In this document: piece by piece, positions 43,125 to 49,725 of the stretch
Position numbering within the stretch: position 1 is the first letter of the stretch
Layout: each line of letters opens with the position of its first letter
From: a virus
Virus record (IMG/VR): IMGVR_UViG_3300035701_000040
Location: 1 to 54,272 of that record
Reading direction: 5' to 3' (one strand)
DNA: 54,272 bases
Made by a program: the position numbers and the translations under genes
The notes under the pieces: model-generated
The model's database searches: none
Told to the model about the DNA's origin: nothing
The model's input: only the letters and a program-made list of their open reading frames with translations

Positions 43125-43757
43125 ATGTCCTTTGAGCGGCAAGAAACGCTTGGCATCAAGCAGGAGCAGTCCGTCGCGGTCATCGGCTGTGGCGGGGTAG
43201 GAAGCTGGGTTGCCCTCTACCTCGCAATGGCTGGCGTCGAGCGGATTGACTTGTTCGATGGGGATACAGTTGACGGAACGAACCTCAACCGGCTGCCCGT
43301 GCCCAGGGCCTCTATAGGGCAGCTAAAGACAGATGCGTTGGCCGAAGTCCTCCAGTATCTACGGCCAGAGCAATCAGAGAGCCTGTTCTTGCACGGGAAG
43401 TTCGTTCCTAGGCTGGCTGAGGCTATGGGCATAGGGTGGGATTGGTTGGTTGTCACGACCGACACACTCAGTTCGCGGAAAGAAGCGTACAAGTACAGTC
43501 AGAAACATAGCATCAGCTACATAGAAGCTGCGGCGAACGGGCTGGCTGGCAGCGTAGCAGCGAGTCCGGCTGAGTGGGATTTGGAGGAAGGCGACCCGGC
43601 TGGCTATCGCACGGTGCCGGTGTTCGTCGGGCCGTGTGCGGCAGCGGCAGCGATGGCGAGCTACTATGTACTGCGCAACACTCCGATTGCCGAGGCGCAC
43701 CGAGTTGACTGGTACGACCTTAACGGGTTGAAGCTCACGGAAGCAAGCGATGAGTAG
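43125..43757 (+). CDS. E1-like ThiF-family adenylyltransferase
   Basis: 210 aa. ATP site VAVIGCGGVGSW (18-28), IDLFDGDTVDGTNLNRL (acidic strand end, then the N-x-x-R of the family), IGQLKTDAL (K68) and VVTTDTLSSRKEAY (D113). A single late Cys (VFVGPC, C171) is a candidate thioester residue. There is no CxxC zinc pair. Shorter than MoeB/ThiF (about 250 aa), as in minimal E1s of Ubl operons. It would adenylate the Gly end of the neighbouring Ubl and pass it on. Confidence 0.85.
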   Translation: MSFERQETLGIKQEQSVAVIGCGGVGSWVALYLAMAGVERIDLFDGDTVDGTNLNRLPVPRASIGQLKTDALAEVLQYLRPEQSESLFLHGKFVPRLAEAMGIGWDWLVVTTDTLSSRKEAYKYSQKHSISYIEAAANGLAGSVAASPAEWDLEEGDPAGYRTVPVFVGPCAAAAAMASYYVLRNTPIAEAHRVDWYDLNGLKLTEASDE

Positions 43758-43760
43758 CAG

Positions 43761-43800
43761 GTGAGCACAGGTGTTCACCAGTGTTCACTTGTGCTCAACT
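43761..43800. repeat. Four tandem 10-bp repeats GTGnTCACnn
   Basis: GTGAGCACAG, GTGTTCACCA, GTGTTCACTT, GTGCTCAACT in perfect 10-bp register between the E1 and JAMM genes. It may be an operator facing one side of the helix. Related to 41243-41260. Confidence 0.6.
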
Positions 43801-43816
43801 CTAATGGAGGTGCAGT

Positions 43817-44656
43817 ATGGGGAAGCGTGAACGCAGGTTCCGCAGCTGGAGTGATGTGAGGCGGGAGTTCCTGAGAGGCTTCAAAGAAGAGGAGCGCTCA
43901 GGCTCTAGGCCGGACCTCATTCAGCGTCTAGGCCTTGACACGCTTGCCAAGCCTACCGAACCAAAGGCTGAGGAGACGTGGGAATGTGCAGTCGGTGATG
44001 TGCGTGGTTGCCCGATTGTGCAGGCTCCAAAGATTCTCGTGCCTTGGGCGCTCTATCGCACTTGGGTTGAGCTGGCATTCCAGGTTGATACGGAATGGAT
44101 GGCTTACCTCACGGGCGAAGCAACAGAGCGTGGGTTTGAGGTGCGGAAGACGTACTTTCCTGCTCAGGTTGCGCGGCCAGCGCATGTGGAAGCGGTAGGT
44201 GAGCTTACCGCTGTCCGACCGGGCACCATCGGGAAGGTACACTCGCATGCTACGATGGCAGCATTCCATTCTGATGAGGACGAAGCGCATCAGAACTGGC
44301 CTGTGGAAATCGTGGTCAACTCCAAGGGGGAGACTGACTCGACTGTACGGGTCAAGCTGGAATGTGGCAGGTGGTCGAGAGTGAAATCGCGCATCATGCT
44401 CACTGGCACGGCGCAGTCGGAAGGCGCGCTGACTGAGCTGAGAGCGGCAATTGAGCAGGGAGAGGAGTTCGACAAGAAGCGGGCTCCGGCTCCGATGCTC
44501 TATGGCGAGGGCATACGGGCTGAGGTTGTGTCTCCCAGCGTGGGAGCTATCAGCGGTAGCGGGGAGCCGACTGAGGTTGACAAGGCTTATCAGGACTGGA
44601 TTGACCATCTGAATGGCGCTCGCAGCCGAGCACGAGAGTTCAACTTCGGGGTGTGA
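43817..44656 (+). CDS. JAMM/MPN metallopeptidase (deubiquitinase-like)
   Basis: 279 aa. The zinc motif is complete: E93 (DTEWMAYLTGEA), then GKVHSHATMAAFHSDED, giving H142-x-H144-x7-S152-x2-D155. The N-terminal 50 residues are basic and helical. The C-terminal 80 lack a known domain. GGAGGTGC precedes the ATG. Beside Ubl, E2-like and E1 genes, its likely job is to remove or recycle the Ubl from targets. The Ubl already ends in Gly, so it does not need trimming. Confidence 0.82.
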   Translation: MGKRERRFRSWSDVRREFLRGFKEEERSGSRPDLIQRLGLDTLAKPTEPKAEETWECAVGDVRGCPIVQAPKILVPWALYRTWVELAFQVDTEWMAYLTGEATERGFEVRKTYFPAQVARPAHVEAVGELTAVRPGTIGKVHSHATMAAFHSDEDEAHQNWPVEIVVNSKGETDSTVRVKLECGRWSRVKSRIMLTGTAQSEGALTELRAAIEQGEEFDKKRAPAPMLYGEGIRAEVVSPSVGAISGSGEPTEVDKAYQDWIDHLNGARSRAREFNFGV

Positions 44657-44670
44657 GGGAGGTGAGTGAA

Positions 44671-44895
44671 ATGGCGCAGATGTTCAGCAAGAGGCATTAT
44701 GAGGCAGTGGCTCGGGAGATTTCAGCAGCGGTGCGGTACTATGCTGAGCGCGATTGCCCCGGCGGTTATGACCGCTCTGTTGAGGGGCGGGGAATTAGGC
44801 GGGTAGCGGAGAACCTGTCTGCTCGCTTCGTCGAGGATAGCCCCCAATTTAACCGTGAGCGCTTCTTAGCAGCTTGCGGGGTGGAGGAGCGATGA
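44671..44895 (+). CDS. Conserved-type small phage protein (74 aa)
   Basis: GGGAGGTG before the ATG. FSKRHYEAVAREISAAVRYY and FNRERFLAACGVEER are phrases often seen in small phage proteins of unknown function. Overlaps the next gene by four bases. Confidence 0.6.
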   Translation: MAQMFSKRHYEAVAREISAAVRYYAERDCPGGYDRSVEGRGIRRVAENLSARFVEDSPQFNRERFLAACGVEER

Positions 44896-45098
44896 TGCAG
44901 CACTGGCGGGTCAAACTACATTACCCGCGAAGGATTGGCAACGTAGAATACTTCGCAATCGTGGCACGGACGCGGGTTGAAGCTATCGCGGACGTGCTGC
45001 GCGACGAGGATATTCCACGCATCAAATCGGAGCGTGGACAGTGGCTCAAGGTAACGGCAAGGCGAGACCGGAATCCCTATTACGGGGAGGACACCTAA
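44892..45098 (+). CDS. Hypothetical protein (68 aa)
   Basis: ATGA overlap with the preceding gene and GAGGAG upstream. A beta strand, helix, strand pattern (WRVKLHYPRRIGNVEYFAIV, RVEAIADVLRDEDI). Function unknown. Confidence 0.55.
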   Translation: MMQHWRVKLHYPRRIGNVEYFAIVARTRVEAIADVLRDEDIPRIKSERGQWLKVTARRDRNPYYGEDT

Positions 45099-45184
45099 TG
45101 TGGCGCAAAGCAGCAATCGCCCTTGTGTGGCTGGTGATCATTGGCGTGGCATTGATGGTCAGAATCTTCGAGCGGAGGAGGTGA
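45098..45184 (+). CDS. Single-TM micro-protein (28 aa)
   Basis: TAATG overlap with the previous gene and GGGGAGG upstream. One TM helix (AAIALVWLVIIGVALMV), then a basic end (RIFERRR). Too small for most gene callers. Confidence 0.5.
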   Translation: MWRKAAIALVWLVIIGVALMVRIFERRR

Positions 45185-45187
45185 GCA

Positions 45188-45385
45188 ATGGAGCACGTTC
45201 TATACGAGTGCGGCATCTGTAGCTGTTACCATCCGTGGGATTGGGACGGCGACTGCCGCGACGACTACAACCGCTGGGGTAGCCCTGAAGAGTATGCCCG
45301 AGCCAAAGGCGTCAGCGCTGACGAGGTTGAGGTTCGCAGCATGGACGACCGCGTAGCTGCTGACGAAGGGGACCAACATGCCTGA
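45188..45385 (+). CDS. Acidic Cys-containing protein (65 aa)
   Basis: GAGGAGGTGAG before the ATG. Three Cys near the start (YECGICSCYHPWDWDGDCRD) suggest a metal site; the rest is acidic. Function unknown. Confidence 0.55.
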   Translation: MEHVLYECGICSCYHPWDWDGDCRDDYNRWGSPEEYARAKGVSADEVEVRSMDDRVAADEGDQHA

Positions 45386-45545
45386 AATCTTTGGGGTAGC
45401 GTTCATAGCAGCGGTCGCTATCGGGCTTGTGCATACCGCTTGGGCATTCTGGCGTAGGCGACTGTACGCTCTCGGGCTCCTCGCGGGACTTGTAGGAGCG
45501 GGGTTGGCGGGGCTCCTATGGATCGCTATCACGTCGCCGGGATAG
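45378..45545 (+). CDS. Small membrane protein, two TMs (55 aa)
   Basis: Overlaps the preceding stop by eight bases. Two TM segments (FGVAFIAAVAIGLVHTAWAF; LGLLAGLVGAGLAGLLWIAI) joined by a basic loop (WRRRLY). No family recognised. Confidence 0.55.
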   Translation: MPEIFGVAFIAAVAIGLVHTAWAFWRRRLYALGLLAGLVGAGLAGLLWIAITSPG

Positions 45546-45575
45546 CGGTAGGGTGAGCCCCTTCACGGCCTTGGC

Positions 45576-45667
45576 CCCAGGCTTCCGCTGGGTGCCCTCC
45601 CTCCCGAGTCCGAGTGCCGGAGGCTGAGCCACTCCAAACCGGAGGCAGCCCGACTGGGGCTCGGGAG
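45576..45667 (+). other. Structured intergenic region (possible RNA element)
   Basis: Within the 144-base gap 45546-45689 there are three nested stems: CCCAG/CTGGG (45576-45592), GAGTG/CACTC (45612-45634), and an outer CTCCCGAG/CTCGGGAG (45601-45608 with 45660-45667). No gene is visible. It could be a small RNA or a 5' element for the next gene. Confidence 0.4.
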
Positions 45668-45689
45668 AGAGCGCACAAGGAGGTGCAAA

Positions 45690-45908
45690 GTGTCAAAGCA
45701 GGTAAGAGTCCAGGACTTGCAAGACCAGATTGGCTACAATGGGCCGCGCGCCATTCTGCGCTGTTCTGTGTGTGGCTCGGAGGCGAGTGCCAACAGGGGG
45801 GACTACTTCATGCTACCGGGAAACCACGTATTCCGGTGCTGTGACCTCCCTATGGCGAAGGTCGTCAAGAGCACAGTGTTCAAGCATGTTGGCCCCGACC
45901 ACGTTTGA
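45690..45908 (+). CDS. Zinc-binding small protein (72 aa)
   Basis: GTG start after AAGGAGGTGC. LRCSVCGSEASAN, then HVFRCCDLPM gives a four-Cys site. Similar proteins are frequent in phages of unknown function. Confidence 0.6.
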   Translation: MSKQVRVQDLQDQIGYNGPRAILRCSVCGSEASANRGDYFMLPGNHVFRCCDLPMAKVVKSTVFKHVGPDHV

Positions 45909-45917
45909 GGTAGCGTT

Positions 45918-46052
45918 ATGGAAGTAGCTGAGAACGTTCGTCTAGCAGTCGCCTACCTCATCGGCGTGGTGAAGTATACGCTGTTTGTGGGGGCGGTGCT
46001 GGTGGTGGTGTTCAATGTGTGGAACCTGCTGAGGAGGAAGCACAATGGCTGA
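45918..46052 (+). CDS. Single-TM small protein (44 aa)
   Basis: TM helix (YTLFVGAVLVVVFNVWNLL), then RRKHNG. Overlaps the next gene by eight bases; the GAGGAGG for that gene lies in its end. Confidence 0.5.
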   Translation: MEVAENVRLAVAYLIGVVKYTLFVGAVLVVVFNVWNLLRRKHNG

Positions 46053-46194
46053 GAATTGCAAAGTCTGCCCCTGCTGCGGGCTGGTGCTCATTCCGCTCAC
46101 TGAAGTCGCTTGCGAAGTTTGCATCGACTATCTAAGTGAGAAAGATGAGCTACTAGCAGTGGGGGAGAATGAGGAGGGGAAACGATATGGCTAA
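46045..46194 (+). CDS. Zinc-ribbon micro-protein (49 aa)
   Basis: GAGGAGG before the ATG. NCKVCPCCGLVL and VACEVCIDYL form two CxxC pairs. Acidic C-terminus. Overlaps both neighbours. Confidence 0.6.
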   Translation: MAENCKVCPCCGLVLIPLTEVACEVCIDYLSEKDELLAVGENEEGKRYG

Positions 46195-46369
46195 AGCTAG
46201 AGCTGAGTATTACGTCAGCGTGTGCCCTGAGACCAAGCAGGTGTTCATCTGCAAGGTCGGGGTTGACAACAACCTCTGTATGGTGTTCGACCACGGCAAG
46301 CGCTCCGACACGGAAAACGCGAGGAAGATTGTAGACACTCTGAACCGAGGAGGCAAGAAGCATGGCTAG
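46187..46369 (+). CDS. Hypothetical protein (60 aa)
   Basis: The ATG overlaps the preceding gene by eight bases. Compact alpha/beta (AEYYVSVCPETKQVFICKVG, DTENARKIVDTLNR). Function unknown. Confidence 0.55.
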   Translation: MAKARAEYYVSVCPETKQVFICKVGVDNNLCMVFDHGKRSDTENARKIVDTLNRGGKKHG

Positions 46370-46529
46370 CAATCAGGGCATCCCAGCCTGCCCCATTTGT
46401 GGTGGGGGGAATACAAATACTCTTACGTTGCTCGGTTGCCAAATGATTGTCTGCCACGACTGCGGAGTTTGTGGAACCGTAGCAGAACTTGAAGCTATGA
46501 AACCTGAAGTCGATGAGGAGTGGGGATAA
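46362..46529 (+). CDS. Lar-like zinc-ribbon protein (55 aa)
   Basis: CPICGGGNTNTLTLLGC, then IVCHDCGVCGTVAELEAM resembles the zinc ribbon of Lar restriction-alleviation proteins. If so it would dampen host type I restriction, but the match is only at motif level. Confidence 0.45.
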   Translation: MASNQGIPACPICGGGNTNTLTLLGCQMIVCHDCGVCGTVAELEAMKPEVDEEWG

Positions 46530-46532
46530 GCC

Positions 46533-46745
46533 ATGCCTAAAGCTGAATGCAGGTTGAACGAGCACAGCATCGAGTGCCGGGGTCGCCACACTTGCGGCCT
46601 CAAAATGCGCTGCCGTGAGTGTGCTTGGGTCGGGCCGTTGCGGGATGCCTTGCACGAGTACCGGCCTACGGACTTTGGGCAGGATGTCGAGCCGTGGGAT
46701 TATTGTCCTGATTGCCAGTCTGGGGAGTTGCAGCCAGCAGCATAG
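46533..46745 (+). CDS. Cys-rich zinc-binding protein (70 aa)
   Basis: Two Cys groups: TCGLKMRCRECAWVG and WDYCPDCQSGE. Probably a zinc ribbon. Last plus-strand gene before the iteron-like array. Confidence 0.55.
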   Translation: MPKAECRLNEHSIECRGRHTCGLKMRCRECAWVGPLRDALHEYRPTDFGQDVEPWDYCPDCQSGELQPAA

Positions 46746-46770
46746 CCGTGCTCCCTTACGGGGGTAAAAC

Positions 46771-47019
46771 GTGAGACTGGGGGTGTATGTAGTTGAATCT
46801 GCTACGCATTATAGAGTCTCATGCCCTCTACGCACAGTGAGACTCCCCTTATTTTACAGTCTCACCGCCCCCACAGCGAGTGAGACTCTTATCTATCTGA
46901 TTCTTAGGGAGTTAGGCTACCAGTCTCACGGTTTCCCCCCTGTTATAGAGGGCGCTCAATGGAATCAGCAACTTATGGCGTTTAAGCTCTGCGCCTGCGC
47001 CGGTAGATTCCAGTCTCAC
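46771..47019. repeat. Iteron-like array of GTGAGACT / AGTCTCAC
   Basis: Seven copies (six perfect 8-mers, one 7-mer): plus sense at 46771, 46837, 46880; inverse at 46815, 46858, 46922, 47012. Most centres are 21-22 bp or twice that apart (two helical turns) and alternate in orientation. AT-richer stretches lie between. It ends inside the 3' end of the helicase gene. Replication origin or operator is likely. Confidence 0.7.
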
Positions 47020-47854
47020 GACGCTCTAATTCGCCCGATTCGATAGCGTCGGTGAACCATCGGAACAAGGAGGCGCGGGAGATTGACTTCTCGGATGCGA
47101 AGTCGCGGAAGGTTTCGATGAAGATGTCTTGGTCGAACACGAGCGACTTTAGGAAGTTGTAGAGTAGGAAGTAGCTGGTTTCGTTGGTGGTCTCAACGAA
47201 GCAGCCCTTGTCGTCGATGCGGAAGTCGAAGCGTTCCTCGCGGGCGTTGCGGGGGAGCAGGTGCATGATGCGGCGGTTGTCGTACACGTCTTGGGGCTTG
47301 ACGCGCTCGATGAGGATGACGGTTTCTGTGTAAGCTGCCCACGCTGCGGAGCCCGAAACCCGCTGGCGCAGGTCGAGGTAGCCTTCATTCTCCTTGGTCT
47401 TGGGAGTGTGAGCACTGCCAATGAGGGTGAGCTTCTCGCGCTCCACGGTGAGCGCTACGCCTAGCAGGAACTTGGAGGTCATAGCGTAGAGCTTACCGCC
47501 CTCACTAGCTGGAGCCATCGACTGAAAGCCTTCCACGAAAAGGACTTCCACGCCAGGGATGTGAGTGCGGGCGAGGGCAATGATGTCAACTATCGGGTGT
47601 CCTCTACCGTCGATGGTGGGCATGGTAGCGGGGTCGATGTCCAAGCGAGCTAGCGTAGCCTCAATGCTAGCACGGCCACGGTCACAGCTCACGTAGGCGT
47701 ATGGCTTGGGGTGCGTAGAATAACCCAGTACGCGCTTGCCTTCGCGCCAATCGCAAATCATACGCAGCAGCCATGTGGTTTTTCCCACACCGCTAGCGCC
47801 TGCGACCAAGTGAATTTGCTCACTTGGGAATATCTGGTCGATAACGAATGGCAT
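46982..47854 (-). CDS. RecA-like/RepA-type replicative ATPase (helicase)
   Basis: 290 aa from the ATG at 47854 (GGAG five bases upstream). Walker A AGASGVGKTTW (residues 18-28), Walker B-like VEVLFVEGF, GSAHTPK and QRVSGSAAWAAYTETVILI are typical of RepA/RadA-like hexameric helicases. A C-terminal helical part (SISRASLFRWFTDAIESGEL) looks like a winged helix. It is the only minus-strand gene in the plus-strand half and lies next to the iteron-like array, as in replication modules. Confidence 0.75.
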   Translation of the reverse strand: MPFVIDQIFPSEQIHLVAGASGVGKTTWLLRMICDWREGKRVLGYSTHPKPYAYVSCDRGRASIEATLARLDIDPATMPTIDGRGHPIVDIIALARTHIPGVEVLFVEGFQSMAPASEGGKLYAMTSKFLLGVALTVEREKLTLIGSAHTPKTKENEGYLDLRQRVSGSAAWAAYTETVILIERVKPQDVYDNRRIMHLLPRNAREERFDFRIDDKGCFVETTNETSYFLLYNFLKSLVFDQDIFIETFRDFASEKSISRASLFRWFTDAIESGELERRETGIYRRRRRA

Positions 47855-47935
47855 ATAGACTCCACTCGACGGAGATGAGGAGGCTGATGGTCGAGTCACC
47901 AACCTCCTCGAAGACTGCCCGGCGGGGGCAGTGAA

Positions 47936-47955
47936 CCGGAGGTGCCCGGTTTTTG
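47936..47955. other. Hairpin in the helicase leader
   Basis: ACCGG/CCGGT with a short loop; a second possible stem CTGCCC/GGGCAG lies at about 47915-47931. On the minus strand both fall in the roughly 95-base untranslated leader of the helicase message. They could regulate its translation. Confidence 0.35.
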
Positions 47956-47957
47956 GA

Positions 47958-47986
47958 AAGGTAGCACGGGCGGCATCAAAAGTCAA
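47958..47986 (-). promoter_or_regulatory. Promoter for the helicase gene
   Basis: GCTTGACT (-35, 47981-47986), 17-base spacer ending CGTGC, TACCTT (-10, 47958-47963). Divergent from the promoter at 48021. Confidence 0.55.
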
Positions 47987-48020
47987 GCGCAAAATTCTTG
48001 GGGGCACGTAACGATTTAGC

Positions 48021-48049
48021 TTGACACGAACACGAATCGGGTGTATGGT
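48021..48049 (+). promoter_or_regulatory. Promoter for the recombination module
   Basis: GCTTGACA (-35, 48021-48026), 17-base spacer ending GGGTG, TATGGT (-10, 48044-48049). The ATG of the zinc protein lies 27 bases downstream, with GGAGAG between. Confidence 0.65.
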
Positions 48050-48076
48050 CGTAACGAATTGGAGAGCGCCGTCGAG

Positions 48077-48274
48077 ATGGCAAACCACAAGTTGCTGAAA
48101 CCAAACAAGTTCTGTCGGCTATGCGGGAAGCGGCTGCGCGGCCAGCGCCGGAAGTTCTGCTGCAATCGGCATGGGACGCTGGCGAGGGTGCGTAAGTGGC
48201 GTGGCCTCAAGAGGGTCGAGTCCGGCTACGCGAAGGTAATGGTCGGTCAGGAGCGTGTATGTCCAACGTCATAG
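48077..48274 (+). CDS. Zinc-finger basic protein (65 aa)
   Basis: FCRLCGKRLRGQRRKFCCNR, then HGTLARVRKWR gives a treble-clef-like site with a basic helix, as in small phage DNA-binding proteins. It overlaps the nuclease gene by 16 bases. Confidence 0.65.
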   Translation: MANHKLLKPNKFCRLCGKRLRGQRRKFCCNRHGTLARVRKWRGLKRVESGYAKVMVGQERVCPTS

Positions 48275-49488
48275 TAGTTGACCGCTCTCGAATCGAAGCT
48301 CACGAGCACTGCCGCCGCAGGCGCTATTGGCAGTACGAATGGCAAGGCCGTGGCTTGGAGTCCACGCGGCCCAGCGCGGCGTTGGAGATTGGGAAGGCTG
48401 TGCATACGGGGCTCGCGGGCCTGCTGGCCGACATCAGCATCGTCGATGAAGCCGTGGGCCTTGCTCTCCATGAATTCAGGCAGAATACCGCCATCTACAA
48501 CATCCAAGGGCAGCCCGAGGACACCGGGGAGGCAGCGGCGCTGGTCGAAGCCTTAGTCCGGGCTTGGGCGGCTGTCAGGCTCCCTGCATGGCTCGACGAG
48601 TACGACGTGCTCAATGTTGAGCGCGAGGAGTTGCTGCCGCTCGATGTGGGCATGGTTCTGCTAACGAGGGCTGACGCGCTGGTTCGGCGCAAGGGTGATG
48701 GCTCCCTGTTCCTCGTCAACTTCAAGACTGCCAAGCAGATTGACGTGGTGTGGCGAGAGCAGTGGCGGCTGGATATGCAGACGCTCTCCGAAGTGCTGCC
48801 GGTTGAGGCGAGGCTGTGTATGGAACACCCGTTTGTAGCAGCCGAGAAGCTCGCTGGTGTCATTATCGAGGGGCTAGTCAAAGGCGGGAAGTCGAAGGAC
48901 GGAAGCATCTCCTACCAGTCTCCCCTAACCTGGCCTTGGGCACAGCAGGCGATTCCGGGCGCTATCTACAAGGGCCGCTATGAGTGGGAGAGCATTGACC
49001 TCGACGGCAGCAGGCGGAACCGGAGGCTTGGCCGCGACTGGAAGCGAGTGCCCATATGGAAGGAGTCGGGCGGGGTCAAGGGCTGGATTGAGGAGCTGCT
49101 GCGCACCGACCGGGCGCTAGTCGAGGAGCAGTTCGTGACGCTACCTCCCATCCTGCGTAGCGAGTGGGAAATTGAAGAGTGGAAACGGGCGACGGTGGTG
49201 AGTGAGCAGAGCATTCGAGGCTGCACCATTCAGCTTGAGACTGACCCTGAGCTGCTGCCTGTGCTGTTCCAGAGGCACACGAGTCATGGCAACTGCCTGC
49301 GCCCGAGCAAGTGTGCTTGCTACGAGCTGTGCTGGGGCACAGCGGCTGCTGACCCAGTGGGCAGCGGACTCTATCGACTGCGAACCCCGAATCATGAGTA
49401 TGAACGTAATCTGCTGAGTGAGCAGACGCTAACTGAAGACGTGCTCAAGGCTGCTCACGAGACTTATGATGGTGAGCACAATCATTGA
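48259..49488 (+). CDS. PD-(D/E)XK nuclease, Cas4/RecB-like, with Cys cluster
   Basis: 409 aa from an ATG after AGGAG. HEHCRRRRYWQYEW and GKAVHTGL at the N-terminus, VEREELLPLD, then RADAL (D139) and FLVNFKTAK (154-156), where Asn replaces the usual acidic residue of the ExK motif. C-terminal NCLRPSKCACYELCWG with the N-terminal Cys could hold a 4Fe-4S cluster. It would resect DNA ends for recombination with the next genes. Confidence 0.75.
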   Translation: MSNVIVVDRSRIEAHEHCRRRRYWQYEWQGRGLESTRPSAALEIGKAVHTGLAGLLADISIVDEAVGLALHEFRQNTAIYNIQGQPEDTGEAAALVEALVRAWAAVRLPAWLDEYDVLNVEREELLPLDVGMVLLTRADALVRRKGDGSLFLVNFKTAKQIDVVWREQWRLDMQTLSEVLPVEARLCMEHPFVAAEKLAGVIIEGLVKGGKSKDGSISYQSPLTWPWAQQAIPGAIYKGRYEWESIDLDGSRRNRRLGRDWKRVPIWKESGGVKGWIEELLRTDRALVEEQFVTLPPILRSEWEIEEWKRATVVSEQSIRGCTIQLETDPELLPVLFQRHTSHGNCLRPSKCACYELCWGTAAADPVGSGLYRLRTPNHEYERNLLSEQTLTEDVLKAAHETYDGEHNH

Positions 49489-49500
49489 AAGGAAACTGTT

Positions 49501-49725
49501 ATGCAAATCTGTCCCAAGTGCCGTCGGATAGCCAGTAGTGGAGCAGCGTTCTGCTCACTAGACGGCGCGAAGATGGTCAACGTGGAGTGTCCGAATTGCA
49601 GGTACGTAGCCGTCTCACCCCACGAGAAGTTCTGTGAGCGCTGTGGACGGGAAATCGAGGGGCTGTTTGAAGCAGCGCTTCGAGCCCGTGACGAGGAGGT
49701 AGCAAGTGCAACCAATGGCACCTAA
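49501..49725 (+). CDS. Double zinc-ribbon protein (74 aa)
   Basis: MQICPKCRRIASSGAAFCSLDG, then VECPNCRYVAVSPHEKFCER gives two zinc ribbons. Overlaps the next gene by 20 bases. It may recruit partners or DNA in the recombination module. Confidence 0.65.
   Translation: MQICPKCRRIASSGAAFCSLDGAKMVNVECPNCRYVAVSPHEKFCERCGREIEGLFEAALRARDEEVASATNGT

Noticed and set aside
46771-47019. CRISPR array
   Set aside because: Units are 8 bp and alternate in direction; no spacers of constant length.
46771-47046. Plus-strand frame over the iteron-like array
   Set aside because: It is built from the repeats and has no ribosome site.
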